Shown in pieces: positions 16,758 through 25,178 of a stretch of 64,000 nucleotides of DNA (position 1 is its first letter; each line of letters starts with the position of its first letter). The notes beneath the pieces were generated by a model. The model saw only the letters and a program-made list of their open reading frames with translations. It did no database searches and had not been told where the DNA came from. A program made the translations under genes and the position numbers. Source of the stretch: Actinomycetes bacterium (GTDB taxonomy: Bacteria > Actinomycetota > Actinomycetes > Mycobacteriales > Mycobacteriaceae); contig JAEZZR010000017.1 of assembly GCA_023418505.1 (NCBI GenBank), positions 96,341 to 160,340 of the forward strand, read 5' to 3'.

Positions 16758-17985
16758 CGCGTGCATCCTGATCAGCGACGCGGTTTTCGTCGTCAAGCAC
16801 CGAAATTCGACCTGAATCGGTATCGCGTACCGTCACCACATGGGTATCCACGCCTACCGTCGCGGCAGCCTCGCGCAGCGCCTCGGGCAATTCCTCTCCC
16901 ACCGCGGAAGTAATAAGTACCTGTTCGGCTTCCACCGCGATTTTGATCAGCGCTTCACGACGGGCGCGGTCCAATTCGGAGAACACGTCATCGAGAATCA
17001 AAATCGGTTCGGGGCCTTCATCTTTGAGCAATTGATACGCCGCGAGCCGCAGCGACAACGCAAAAGACCAGGTCTCACCGTGGCTGGCAAAACCCTTGGC
17101 TGGGGTATTACCCAAAATCAGATCCAGATCATCGCGGTGCGGACCCACCAAGGACATGCCGCGGTCGATTTCTTTCTGACGCAGCTGAGACAGCGACATC
17201 AAAAGCAGTGCTTCTACCTCGGCTTCTCTATCTGCTGGCGACGTTTGCTGGTCTACCGCCATGCCATCTAGCTGCGGCCGATAAGCAATCGAAGCAGGAC
17301 GCGATGCTGGAGCCAACGTCGCATAAGCACCAGCCACCAACGGCTGTAATGCAGCCACTAAATCTGCGCGAGCCACCATGATCTTGGCTCCTACCCGCGC
17401 GAGTTGCTCGTCCCAACTATCCAACGTGGCTAAAGCTGCTTGCCCTTCGGCCGAATCATAGCCTCGTCGTAAAGCACTTCCTGCCCCTTTGAGCAGTGCA
17501 TTTCTCTGGCGCAAGATGCGCTCGTATTCCAGGCGTGCGCCGGCGAGGTAGGGGCGTCGTAAAGCAGATAAGTCATCTAAAAAGCGGCGTCTACCTGCGG
17601 GATCGCCTTTAACAAGCTCTAAATCTTCCGGGGCGAACAGCACCGAACGCACGGTGCCCAATAGCTCTCGAGGGCTATTCAAGCGCGTGCGGTTGATCTG
17701 AGCTAGGTTCGCGCCTTGGGCTTTCACCAGTAAGTGGGCGGTGAGCTCCCTACCGTCGTTGATCGCAGTGGCAGAAATCCGAGCCGAATTGGTACCCGCA
17801 CGCACCAAAGGAGCATCAGAACTCACCCGGTGGGAAGACAGTGTAGCTAAGTAACCCACTGCCTCTACGATATTGGTCTTGCCATAGCCATTGCGTCCCG
17901 TGAAAACCGTAATTCCCGGTTGTAGATCCACGGAAAGCTCCGGCCAAGACCGAAAATCCCGCAACGAAAGATAGCGAAGATACAC
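16750..17985 (-). CDS. recF: DNA replication and repair protein RecF
   Basis: SMC/ABC-like ATPase that acts at gaps to load RecA with RecO/RecR. The 411-residue protein begins MYLRYLSLRDFRSWPELSVDL and has Walker A GRNGYGKTN (about 30-38), the ABC-type signature region with SLRLAAYQLL, and Walker B LILDDVFSELD with the D-loop. It starts 12 bases after the dnaN stop and overlaps the DUF721 gene, so the dnaN-recF-DUF721 run is an operon. Confidence 0.97.
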   Translation of the reverse strand: MYLRYLSLRDFRSWPELSVDLQPGITVFTGRNGYGKTNIVEAVGYLATLSSHRVSSDAPLVRAGTNSARISATAINDGRELTAHLLVKAQGANLAQINRTRLNSPRELLGTVRSVLFAPEDLELVKGDPAGRRRFLDDLSALRRPYLAGARLEYERILRQRNALLKGAGSALRRGYDSAEGQAALATLDSWDEQLARVGAKIMVARADLVAALQPLVAGAYATLAPASRPASIAYRPQLDGMAVDQQTSPADREAEVEALLLMSLSQLRQKEIDRGMSLVGPHRDDLDLILGNTPAKGFASHGETWSFALSLRLAAYQLLKDEGPEPILILDDVFSELDRARREALIKIAVEAEQVLITSAVGEELPEALREAAATVGVDTHVVTVRDTDSGRISVLDDENRVADQDARDE

Positions 17986-17997
17986 CGCGCGCAGCTA

Positions 17998-19188
17998 TTA
18001 GCCTGGTAAACGCACTGGCATCAGCAAGTACGTGAAGTAGGTTTCTGGGGTTTTGAACATGCCTTGCTCGTCGGCGGTAGGCATTTCCTCTGGCTCTGGA
18101 ATCAGAATCGCAGGCCGGGATGCCTGGGTAAAGCCCATCACTACCCGATCGGTATCGATGGCATTCAAGCCGTCCTTGAGGTAGCCCGGGTTGAACGCGA
18201 TCAGCAGGTCTTCGCCAAAGAAATCACAATCGATGACTTCCTCTGCGCGGCCAGCTTCATCACCTTGAGCGGAAAGCACTACCTGCGATTCACTGAAATC
18301 CATACGGATCTGGGCATTGCGATCAGCAACCAAAGATACACGCTGAATCGCTTCCTTCAGTGGTTCGATCGCAATGGCTGCCATCGACGAATGTGCTTTA
18401 GGCAGCAGCGGACGGAACTTAGGGAATTCCGCATCAAGCAACCGCGTAGTGGTTTGGCGCTGAGCTGCAACAATGCCCAGCAAACCACCAGAGCCAATGG
18501 TGTTGCCTTCACTGCCATCGCCAAAGGCCAAGGTCACAGGATCAGAGCTGTGCGTATCCAGCGAACGTGCAGTCTCCGACAAGGTCTTGGCCGGAATCAG
18601 CAATTCTGCGTCACCTTCGGCAACCTGATCCCACTGGAAGGTGCGTACTGCCAGGCGGAAGCGGTCGGTAGCAGCCAAGGTAACTTCGTTGCCGGAGGTT
18701 TCCATGCGGATACCGGTCAACATTGGCAGGGTGTCATCTTTGCCTGCAGCTACTGCAATTTGGCTAATAGCCTGGGAAAACAGCTGTGGATCTAAAGTGC
18801 CAGTAGTAGCTGGTACTTCCGGCAACTTTGGGTAATCTTCCAAGGTCATGCTGGGCAGCTCGAACTTCGACTTGCCACAAGTGACCTTCACACTGCGTTC
18901 GTCTAGTGCAACTTCTACTGGAGCGTTCGGCAGCTTGCTCACAATATCGGAGAACAATTTGCCATTCACGGCAAAGCGGCCGGTTTCAGCTACTTCGGCA
19001 GCTAGGCGAATCTGGGTAGAGACTTCGTAATCGTAGCCCGCTACTTGTAATCCGTCGTGGTCAGCTTGGAAAACCATGCCGCGAAGAATTGGTTGGGTTG
19101 GCTTGGTTGGCAGGTTACGCGCTACCCAGGAAACTGCCTCAGAGAGGTCATCTTTTTGAGCTCTAAACCGCACGCTTGTTTGCTCCAT
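17998..19188 (-). CDS. dnaN: DNA polymerase III beta subunit (sliding clamp)
   Basis: Ring-shaped processivity clamp that tethers the replicative polymerase and other partners to DNA. The 396-residue protein has three repeated clamp domains (about 1-125, 130-255 and 260-396) and ends with the LMPVRLPG motif that closes the partner-binding pocket. The start is ATG at 19188. The gene is separated from dnaA by 410 bases containing DnaA boxes and probably its own promoter. Confidence 0.98.
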   Translation of the reverse strand: MEQTSVRFRAQKDDLSEAVSWVARNLPTKPTQPILRGMVFQADHDGLQVAGYDYEVSTQIRLAAEVAETGRFAVNGKLFSDIVSKLPNAPVEVALDERSVKVTCGKSKFELPSMTLEDYPKLPEVPATTGTLDPQLFSQAISQIAVAAGKDDTLPMLTGIRMETSGNEVTLAATDRFRLAVRTFQWDQVAEGDAELLIPAKTLSETARSLDTHSSDPVTLAFGDGSEGNTIGSGGLLGIVAAQRQTTTRLLDAEFPKFRPLLPKAHSSMAAIAIEPLKEAIQRVSLVADRNAQIRMDFSESQVVLSAQGDEAGRAEEVIDCDFFGEDLLIAFNPGYLKDGLNAIDTDRVVMGFTQASRPAILIPEPEEMPTADEQGMFKTPETYFTYLLMPVRLPG

Positions 19189-19598
19189 AGCTAGGGTGAT
19201 TCCTCCCGTACCAACCGAAATTCTTCTCTAATCAGATCACAGATCAAGATCGTTTACTTAACCAGAAGCGTAGCAACTTTTTGTAATCCCTGGCAGTCGC
19301 TTGTGGGCGCTCGCTCACTGCATTCTTCGAAGCGCGGATCAGTGCACAGGCCTATGAGTAATCACAAGAATTTAGAGATAAATAGTGAGTAGTAGTTATA
19401 GGGGGTGTGCAGTTTGTGTAATTTGATGTTCTGCGCAGGTGGACGGGCAGTTTTTGTTATTCACCTAGCTGTGAATCAACTGTGGAGCAAGGACTAGTTC
19501 TGTGGATTACTCTCGCCCACCCGCGATTATCCACAGAATTTGGCAGTTCTACACAGGCTGATACACAAAAATCACCGGGGTTAATCACAAGAATTTGG
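19189..19598. promoter_or_regulatory. dnaA-dnaN intergenic region with DnaA boxes
   Basis: 410 bases without a gene. A perfect DnaA box lies at 19527-19535 (+). Near-matches include TGTGGATTA at 19501-19509 and TTAATCACA at 19580-19588, with several ATCACA and TTCAC half-sites between 19360 and 19460. A dnaN promoter should lie here, but no hexamer pair stands out. Together with the region upstream of dnaA it forms the likely bipartite oriC. Confidence 0.7.
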
Positions 19599-21284
19599 CT
19601 AACGACGCCGCCCAGATTCCTGGATGCGGGTGGTGAGCTCGTTGATTTCCTCGGTGATGGGTTTGCGAGCCGAGATTTCTTTCTTGATTTTGCGTTCCGC
19701 GTACAGCACGGTGGTGTGGTCGCGGCCGCCGAATGAAGAGCCGACGGTAGGCAAAGACATCTCACTCATGGTGCGGGTGAGGTACATCGCAACCTGGCGA
19801 GCATGAGCAATCGCGCGCACCTTACTAGGGCCGATCAAGTCGCTATCAGTAAAGCCGTAGTACTCGGCACAGACAGAAATCACCAGTTCAGGGGTGATAT
19901 GTACTTCCGCGTTATTTGCGCCGACGATTTCTTCTGCCATTTCCATGGTCACTGGCTGCTTCAGCAGCGAGGCGCGCGCGTTGACCTGTAGCAACCAGCC
20001 TTCAAGCTCACGGATCGACGAGGACGAATTCGCCGCGATGTACGACAGCACCTCGTGAGGCACATCGAGATTATCTAGCTGCGCTTTCTTCGACAGAATC
20101 GCCACACGCGTTTCTAGATCCGGGAATTGCAGATCTGGGCTGAGCCCCCATTCAAAGCGGGTACGCAGGCGATCTTCAAGAGTGCGCAGTTCGCGCGGAG
20201 GCCGGTCCGAAGACAACACAATCTGACGATCCGCCTGGTGCAACGCATTGAAGGTGTGGAAGAACTCTTCCTGGGTACCTTCTTTGCCCTCCAGGAACTG
20301 GATGTCATCCACGATCAGCATGTCTAGTTCGCGGTAGCGACGTTTGAAAGACTCCTGGGCGTCGTCACGCACGGAATTAATGAAGTCATTGGTGAACTCT
20401 TCACTAGAGACATACCGCACTCGATAGTTCGGGTAGAGCTGACGCGTGTAATGCCCAATGGCGTGCAGCAGGTGGGTCTTGCCTAGGCCGGGACCGCCGG
20501 AGATGAACAACGGATTGTAGGCACGAGCTGGGCTTTCGGCCACCGCTGAGGCCGCGGCTGCAGCGAAGTTGTTCTGCGGTCCGATCACGAAGGTGTTGAA
20601 GGTGTAGGCCGGGTTCAGCGTAGGTTCGCTGTCCGGATCCACCATTTGTGCCGGTATATCGGAAAATGTGCCTGCGCGACGGGCGTTAACCAACCGGGAT
20701 CGCTGCGGTGCCACATTATGATCGCGCTGGGCAGGATCGACGAATGCTTCCGTGTGCGAGTATTCAGCGTGAGCATATTCAGCGTGAGGGTAGTTCGAGC
20801 CTGACGACGGAGTGCTTGCCGCTTCGGTTTCTCGAACGTGCTCGGCAGCAGAGGATTGATCGGCCGGATGATTCACTGGGGGATCCACGTGAACGCCGGG
20901 GCGCTGCCGCATCTGCTCTACTGAAGCTTGATCCGGTGTGGTGGATGCGGTTGTGGCTGGTTCTGGGGTTTCTGCTTCCGGGGCTGATGCTGCTGGGGCC
21001 GGTGCGGCAAGCACGATGGTGGCACTAGCTTCTTCGCCCTCGATGGCGCTTAAGGCACTATCGATGCGTTCGTTGAGCTCGGATTGCACCAGGGTAAAAA
21101 GCGTTTCGGTAGGTACCGAAAGTACTAGGAAACCTGGAACATATCCGGTAGGGATGATCGAACGCAGCAGGCTCTTGTGCCGGCCTTGGATGGGCTCTAT
21201 GCCAAGCTCTTTTGCTTGTTCGCTATCTGAAAGAAGTTCGATGGTTTGCTTCCAGATAGATCGCGCCTGCTCGAGCTCGCTCAC
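19599..21284 (-). CDS. dnaA: Chromosomal replication initiator DnaA
   Basis: AAA+ initiator that binds DnaA boxes and opens oriC. The chosen GTG start (21284) gives 561 residues and begins VSELEQARSIWKQTIELL, the usual domain I start, with a GAAGAGG ribosome site before it. An in-frame extension of 42 codons upstream looks untranslated. Domain I covers about 1-95 and a long Ala/Pro/Glu/His-rich domain II about 95-225. Domain III has Walker A GGPGLGKTHLLH, Walker B LIVDDIQFLEG and sensor motifs. Domain IV ends with the DnaA-box-binding helix GRDHTTVLYAERK. DnaA boxes flank the gene on both sides. Confidence 0.97.
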   Translation of the reverse strand: MSELEQARSIWKQTIELLSDSEQAKELGIEPIQGRHKSLLRSIIPTGYVPGFLVLSVPTETLFTLVQSELNERIDSALSAIEGEEASATIVLAAPAPAASAPEAETPEPATTASTTPDQASVEQMRQRPGVHVDPPVNHPADQSSAAEHVRETEAASTPSSGSNYPHAEYAHAEYSHTEAFVDPAQRDHNVAPQRSRLVNARRAGTFSDIPAQMVDPDSEPTLNPAYTFNTFVIGPQNNFAAAAASAVAESPARAYNPLFISGGPGLGKTHLLHAIGHYTRQLYPNYRVRYVSSEEFTNDFINSVRDDAQESFKRRYRELDMLIVDDIQFLEGKEGTQEEFFHTFNALHQADRQIVLSSDRPPRELRTLEDRLRTRFEWGLSPDLQFPDLETRVAILSKKAQLDNLDVPHEVLSYIAANSSSSIRELEGWLLQVNARASLLKQPVTMEMAEEIVGANNAEVHITPELVISVCAEYYGFTDSDLIGPSKVRAIAHARQVAMYLTRTMSEMSLPTVGSSFGGRDHTTVLYAERKIKKEISARKPITEEINELTTRIQESGRRR

Positions 21285-21410
21285 AGTACCTCTTCCAATT
21301 GCGTTATCAGTGTGGGGATCCGGTGTAGGCCGAATAGTTGGCATAGTTGGCGATTCGTGTGGGAATGACAATTCACAGCCATTTTTTCGCGCCGTACTGG
21401 TCTTCCACAC

Positions 21411-21690
21411 TGTTATTCACAGTTGTGGAATTTGATCCCGGAATCACTGCTACACAGTCTATCCACATCACCTAGGGGTGATGCAAACAAATTACAAGCA
21501 TGTAAATCAAGCTTATGACCAGCTGTAACAGCTTAAGACGCTTCATAGTTCTACACAGTAGGTGCTAGTTTATCCACAACATTGCAGGTGCGTTCCTTGT
21601 GAATCGTTGTGGATAAGTGTGAATTGATTTGAGGCGCTCCACCACGGATACCAGCGCCGTTATAAATTACAATTTTGTAATTGCCGTGTT
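21411..21690. promoter_or_regulatory. Probable oriC core upstream of dnaA
   Basis: Gene-free AT-rich interval between dnaA and rpmH. Perfect DnaA boxes are at 21570-21578 (+) and 21608-21616 (-), with one-mismatch boxes at 21413-21421 (+) and 21459-21467 (+). AT-rich candidates for the unwinding element are at 21486-21510 and 21660-21683, the latter a near-palindrome of AAATTACAA with TTGTAATT. The strand switch of the core genes at this point supports a bidirectional origin. The dnaA promoter should be within it. Confidence 0.8.
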
Positions 21691-21891
21691 GGATTTGGAT
21701 ATACAAGGCAATTCGTCGTAGTCTTGTCAAGTCTGCTGTATATAGCTACAGCCATGCCGAAAGTTCAGTACCGATCTGGTCTTCTCACCATAGCGGTGTA
21801 AGCCAGTGCTGCTGCCGGATGAGGTTCTCACCTTGTTTGCGATTCTTTTGGCATTTGTCACTGTCTTGTTGAATTTTAAGGAGTGTTAACC

Positions 21892-22029
21892 GTGTCGAAG
21901 CGGACGTTCCAGCCGAATAACCGTCGTCGTGCGCGTGTGCACGGCTTCCGTACCCGTATGCGTACACGTTCCGGTCGCGCCATCATTGCAGCTCGCCGCA
22001 AGAAGGGTCGCGCACGCCTGAGCGCTTAA
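21892..22029 (+). CDS. rpmH: 50S ribosomal protein L34
   Basis: 45-residue, very basic ribosomal protein of the large subunit. It starts at GTG with SKRTFQPNNRRRARVHGFRTRM and ends RRKKGRARLSA, the invariant L34 pattern. AAGGAG lies about ten bases upstream. It is divergent from dnaA across the origin and is the first gene of the rpmH-rnpA-yidD-yidC cluster. Confidence 0.98.
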   Translation: MSKRTFQPNNRRRARVHGFRTRMRTRSGRAIIAARRKKGRARLSA

Positions 22030-22052
22030 TCGCGTGTTAGAGGTTTGATAAG

Positions 22053-22085
22053 AATCCGGTCGGTACATTCCGGCCGGATTTTTTA
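22053..22085 (+). terminator. Terminator or attenuator between rpmH and rnpA
   Basis: AATCCGGTCGG pairs with CCGGCCGGATT around a short loop and is followed by a TTTTTT run. It lies only about 20 bases before rnpA, so partial read-through would adjust L34 (abundant) against RnpA (scarce). Confidence 0.85.
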
Positions 22086-22103
22086 TTAGATAAGGTATTC
22101 GCA

Positions 22104-22544
22104 ATGCTTCCCTCCCCTTTGAAGATTACGTCTTCATCTGATTTTCGTTTAGCTGTACGACGTGGCACGCGTGCGGGATCACGCACGTTAGTAGTGCACG
22201 TATTTGATACTGCATTGGAATTCGGTGTGGAAGCGAGTGCGAACAGTATGGAGCGTAAGACTTCCCAGCTGGCTCGCTTTGGAGGGCCACGCTTTGGCCT
22301 AGTGGTGTCTAAGTCCGTTGGTAATGCAGTTACCCGGCATGCTGTATCTCGGAAGCTGCGCAATGCAGCGTTAGCTTTACTTACCGATGATGCGTCCACC
22401 GCGGAGAGCAGCTCGCCACAGCTTCAGCTGAATCAAACGCACTTGGTTGTTATTCGCGCACTGCCCGCGTCCGCTACTGCGACTTCGGACAAATTGCAGA
22501 AGGATTTGTCTAAGGCGATGCGTCGCGCGCTGTCGCGTGGGTGA
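22104..22544 (+). CDS. rnpA: Ribonuclease P protein component
   Basis: Binds the catalytic RNase P RNA to mature tRNA 5' ends. The 146-residue protein has the start LPSPLKITSSSDFRLAVRRG and the RNR-type signature region (KSVGNAVTRHAVSRKLRNA), with a longer acidic/Ser insert (about 95-115) before the final helix. It starts at ATG after the attenuator-like hairpin. Its stop codon overlaps the yidD start, and the following bases are a parS site. Confidence 0.95.
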   Translation: MLPSPLKITSSSDFRLAVRRGTRAGSRTLVVHVFDTALEFGVEASANSMERKTSQLARFGGPRFGLVVSKSVGNAVTRHAVSRKLRNAALALLTDDASTAESSSPQLQLNQTHLVVIRALPASATATSDKLQKDLSKAMRRALSRG

Positions 22545-22852
22545 TGTTTCACGTGAAACATCGTCAAGAAGATGTCGTGAAGCGACAAAGTTGGCCAACG
22601 CGGTTGGCTATAAAGTTGGTACGCCTCTACCAGCAGAAAATCTCCGGCCTGAAGCCCACTTCTACATGTCGGTTTGATCCAACGTGTTCTCAATACAGTT
22701 TGAATGCGCTTCGACAGTATGGGTTGTTGCGTAGTATTCCGTTGATAATTGCCCGGATTGTGAAATGCGCGCCGTGGCATCCAGGAGGCTGGGATCCTGT
22801 GCCCTTACAATATCCGCAGCTAAGTTCGTGGTTTAGGCGCTTGCACAGGTAA
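22541..22852 (+). CDS. yidD: Membrane protein insertion efficiency factor YidD
   Basis: Small basic amphipathic protein that assists YidC-dependent membrane insertion. The 103-residue protein has the family core KISGLKPTSTCRFDPTCSQYSLNALRQYG with the three conserved Cys and ends KCAPWHPGGWDPVP. It begins at GTG (overlapping the rnpA stop) or the next ATG. The first codons (MFHVKH) are encoded by a parS palindrome, so the N-terminus is dictated by a centromere site. Confidence 0.94.
   Translation: MMFHVKHRQEDVVKRQSWPTRLAIKLVRLYQQKISGLKPTSTCRFDPTCSQYSLNALRQYGLLRSIPLIIARIVKCAPWHPGGWDPVPLQYPQLSSWFRRLHR
22545..22560. promoter_or_regulatory. parS site at the rnpA/yidD junction
   Basis: Perfect TGTTTCACGTGAAACA about 1.2 kb from the dnaA start, overlapping the first codons of yidD. 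Confidence 0.95.
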
Positions 22853-22907
22853 CCTCGAAAAAGACTGACTTCGGTTCTGCTGGCAGCTGATATGCGCCGG
22901 AGCCGAT

Positions 22908-24125
22908 TTGCACATATTCGTTGATTGGAGTGATTTCACTACCGTGCTGAATTTCGTGTATTGGCCAATTTCGGCCATCCTCTGGTTCTGGCACCAGGCT
23001 ACCGGCGCTTTATTTGGCGCTGATTCCGGTATTTCCTGGGTGCTGGCGATCATCTTGCTAGTGGTGACAATTCGTATCTTGCTCTTCCGCCCGATGCTGA
23101 AGCAGCAGCGTTCTGCGATCAAGATGCAGCAGATGCAACCTGCGATGCAGGAGATCCGTAAGAAGTACAAGAATGATCAGCAGGCTCAAGCGATGGCCAT
23201 GCGCGAGCTTCAGAAAGAAATGGGTGTCAACCCACTTGCTGGTTGCTTGCCGATTCTGATCCAGATGCCGGTCTTCTTCGGTCTGTTCCACGTGCTACGT
23301 TCCTTTAACCGCACTGGTGAGGGTACTGGCCAGTTGGGCATGAGCGTGGAAGACAACTGGAATACTGCTAACTACGTGTTCCAGCCAGACGACGTGCAGT
23401 CGTTCTTGTTGGCACGTGTAGTCAATGCTCCCCTATCGGCCTCGGTGTCGATGGGCAAAGAGCAGTACGCGGCGTTTACCATGCCGGGCACTCCAGCTGA
23501 CTTCACTCGCACCGACATCATCATCGTTGCGGTACCGATGATTATCTTGTCTGCGCTTGCGACGCACTTCAACGCCAGGATGTCCTTGAACCGCACTAAG
23601 GCTCGCCAGGAAGCTGGTTTGCAGAAGCGTGCTGAAGGCATGGCTGGCCAGCAGATGGACATGATGAACAAGATGATGCTGTGGTTCATCCCGGCGATGA
23701 TTCTTGCAACTGGTTTCTTGTGGCACATCGGCCTTTTGGTCTACATGTTGACTAACAACATTTGGACTTACTTCCAGCAGAAGTACATCTTCAAGCGTAT
23801 CGATGCCGAAGAGGCTCAAGAGCTGGAAGCAAAGAAAGAGGCCAAGCGAGAAGCTCAGGCGAAGCTCGCACCACGTCCAGGTGCGAAGCCAAACAATCCT
23901 AAGAAGGGTGGAAACAAGCAAAAGAAGTCTGGCGCTAATTCCGGTGCTAACTCTGGAGCAAACTCTGGTACTAATTCTGGAGCTGAGGCAGATGCCCAGA
24001 CCGGTGCCAACGCTGGTGCTAATGCCAAGTCGCATATTCCGGGTGCCGATGCTCAAAACAAGCCTCAGCCCGGTGCCAAGCCAAAGCCAGGCGCCAAGCC
24101 AAAGAACAAAAAGAAGAAGAAATAA
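22908..24125 (+). CDS. yidC: Membrane protein insertase YidC
   Basis: Inserts and folds inner-membrane proteins, alone or with Sec. The 405-residue protein uses a TTG start preceded by GGAG. The first hydrophobic segment (about 15-36) is followed by the conserved core with helices around 44-63, 110-130, 200-217 and 255-280; signature segments include NPLAGCLPILIQMPVFFGLF and FLWHIGLLVYMLTNNIWTYFQQ. The C-terminal 120 residues are a hydrophilic tail with NSGA repeats and a Lys-rich end, probably ribosome-contacting. A strong terminator follows. Confidence 0.96.
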   Translation: MHIFVDWSDFTTVLNFVYWPISAILWFWHQATGALFGADSGISWVLAIILLVVTIRILLFRPMLKQQRSAIKMQQMQPAMQEIRKKYKNDQQAQAMAMRELQKEMGVNPLAGCLPILIQMPVFFGLFHVLRSFNRTGEGTGQLGMSVEDNWNTANYVFQPDDVQSFLLARVVNAPLSASVSMGKEQYAAFTMPGTPADFTRTDIIIVAVPMIILSALATHFNARMSLNRTKARQEAGLQKRAEGMAGQQMDMMNKMMLWFIPAMILATGFLWHIGLLVYMLTNNIWTYFQQKYIFKRIDAEEAQELEAKKEAKREAQAKLAPRPGAKPNNPKKGGNKQKKSGANSGANSGANSGTNSGAEADAQTGANAGANAKSHIPGADAQNKPQPGAKPKPGAKPKNKKKKK

Positions 24126-24146
24126 GCCCCTGTTGCTTAGGACTTG

Positions 24147-24178
24147 AAAAGCCACCGGTTCGCTTCCGGTGGCTTTTG
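24147..24178 (+). terminator. Rho-independent terminator after yidC
   Basis: AAAGCCACCGG pairs with CCGGTGGCTTTT around a TTCGCTT loop, ending the rpmH-yidC cluster. Confidence 0.9.
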
Positions 24179-24265
24179 TATGTCTAGATAGTTGTGAGTG
24201 GTTGGTTGTTTATGGTGATTGGATGTTTGCGAGTCGATCCATCACCTGGCCGAATCGACCATGGA

Positions 24266-24281
24266 TGTTTCACGTGAAACA
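24266..24281. promoter_or_regulatory. parS site upstream of rsmG, first of a pair
   Basis: Perfect TGTTTCACGTGAAACA in the non-coding stretch between yidC and rsmG. Confidence 0.96.
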
Positions 24282-24301
24282 TTGAGCCGATTAAACCCCG
24301 A

Positions 24302-24317
24302 TGTTTCACGTGAAACA
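24302..24317. promoter_or_regulatory. parS site upstream of rsmG, second of a pair
   Basis: Perfect TGTTTCACGTGAAACA, 36 bases centre to centre from the previous site, so two ParB dimers could load close together. Confidence 0.96.
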
Positions 24318-24349
24318 CCGCCCTAGATTATCCGGCCAGAGATCGGGCA

Positions 24350-24445
24350 ATGTTTAAGAATCCGCCCATCCAGGTAAGCTGGTTCGAGTACTTGAGTGGA
24401 GATGAATTGGCGTACATTGAGGCGCTTAAAGCACACTCCCACTAA
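24350..24445 (+). CDS. Possible 31-residue small protein before rsmG
   Basis: Short frame MFKNPPIQVSWFEYLSGDEL... ending KAHSH just before rsmG. It is acidic with an amphipathic helix-like end. No good ribosome-binding site is seen and no family is recognised. It could be a leader peptide or chance. It lies directly after the two parS sites. Confidence 0.25.
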   Translation: MFKNPPIQVSWFEYLSGDELAYIEALKAHSH

Positions 24446-24476
24446 GCGGCGCGAACAGATATGAGAGGGGTACTAC

Positions 24477-25145
24477 GTGGTATCGGATAGTCAGATTTCT
24501 CTGGTATTTCCGACTATGGATCAGACGCAAACGGCACGCGAATATCACCGTTGGCTCGCCGAGGTTGCCACTGTCCGAGGTCTGATCGGCCCACGTGAAG
24601 TAGATCGCCTATGGGATCGGCATATCTTCAATAGCGCAGTCGTAGAGTCCCTCATCCCCCAGGAAGCTACTGTCGCTGATATTGGTTCCGGCGCTGGGCT
24701 GCCGGGTATCCCTCTTGCGATTGCTCGACCCGATATTCAAGTGACCTTGATTGAGCCATTGCTACGTCGCACCACCTTCCTGTCTGAGGTGGTCGAAAGT
24801 TTGAATCTCACCAATGTTCGCGTAGTGCGTGGACGCGCAGAAGAAAAGGCGGTACGCGAGCAGGTGGAGCCATTTGACGTGGTCACTTCACGTGCAGTCG
24901 CACCGCTAGGAAAACTCTCGAAATGGTGCTTGCCGTTAGTGAAAACCGGTGGCTCTATGGTGGCGCTTAAAGGCTCTACGGCAGAAGAAGAAATTCAGCG
25001 TGATGCCACGGATATTGGAAAAGCTAACGGTACGAACCCACGAGTAACCGAGCTCGGTGCAGAGGTGTTGTCAACCGTTACCTATGCCGTCATCATTGAT
25101 AAGAAGGAACCGGGGGCGAAGAAATCCCGGAAAGCTCGAAAGTAA
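24477..25145 (+). CDS. rsmG: 16S rRNA (guanine-527-N7)-methyltransferase RsmG
   Basis: Uses S-adenosylmethionine to methylate G527 in the 530 loop of 16S rRNA; loss gives low-level streptomycin resistance in other bacteria. The 222-residue protein has the N-terminal RWHIFNSAVV-like segment (LWDRHIFNSAVVESL), the SAM loop VADIGSGAGLPGIPLAI and SRAVAPLGKLSKW. It starts at GTG with GAGAGGGG upstream. It lies 33 bases before parA, in the standard rsmG-parA-parB order. Confidence 0.96.
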   Translation: MVSDSQISLVFPTMDQTQTAREYHRWLAEVATVRGLIGPREVDRLWDRHIFNSAVVESLIPQEATVADIGSGAGLPGIPLAIARPDIQVTLIEPLLRRTTFLSEVVESLNLTNVRVVRGRAEEKAVREQVEPFDVVTSRAVAPLGKLSKWCLPLVKTGGSMVALKGSTAEEEIQRDATDIGKANGTNPRVTELGAEVLSTVTYAVIIDKKEPGAKKSRKARK

Positions 25146-25178
25146 GTTACACATTCACTTGAAGGAATCTTTATAGCA

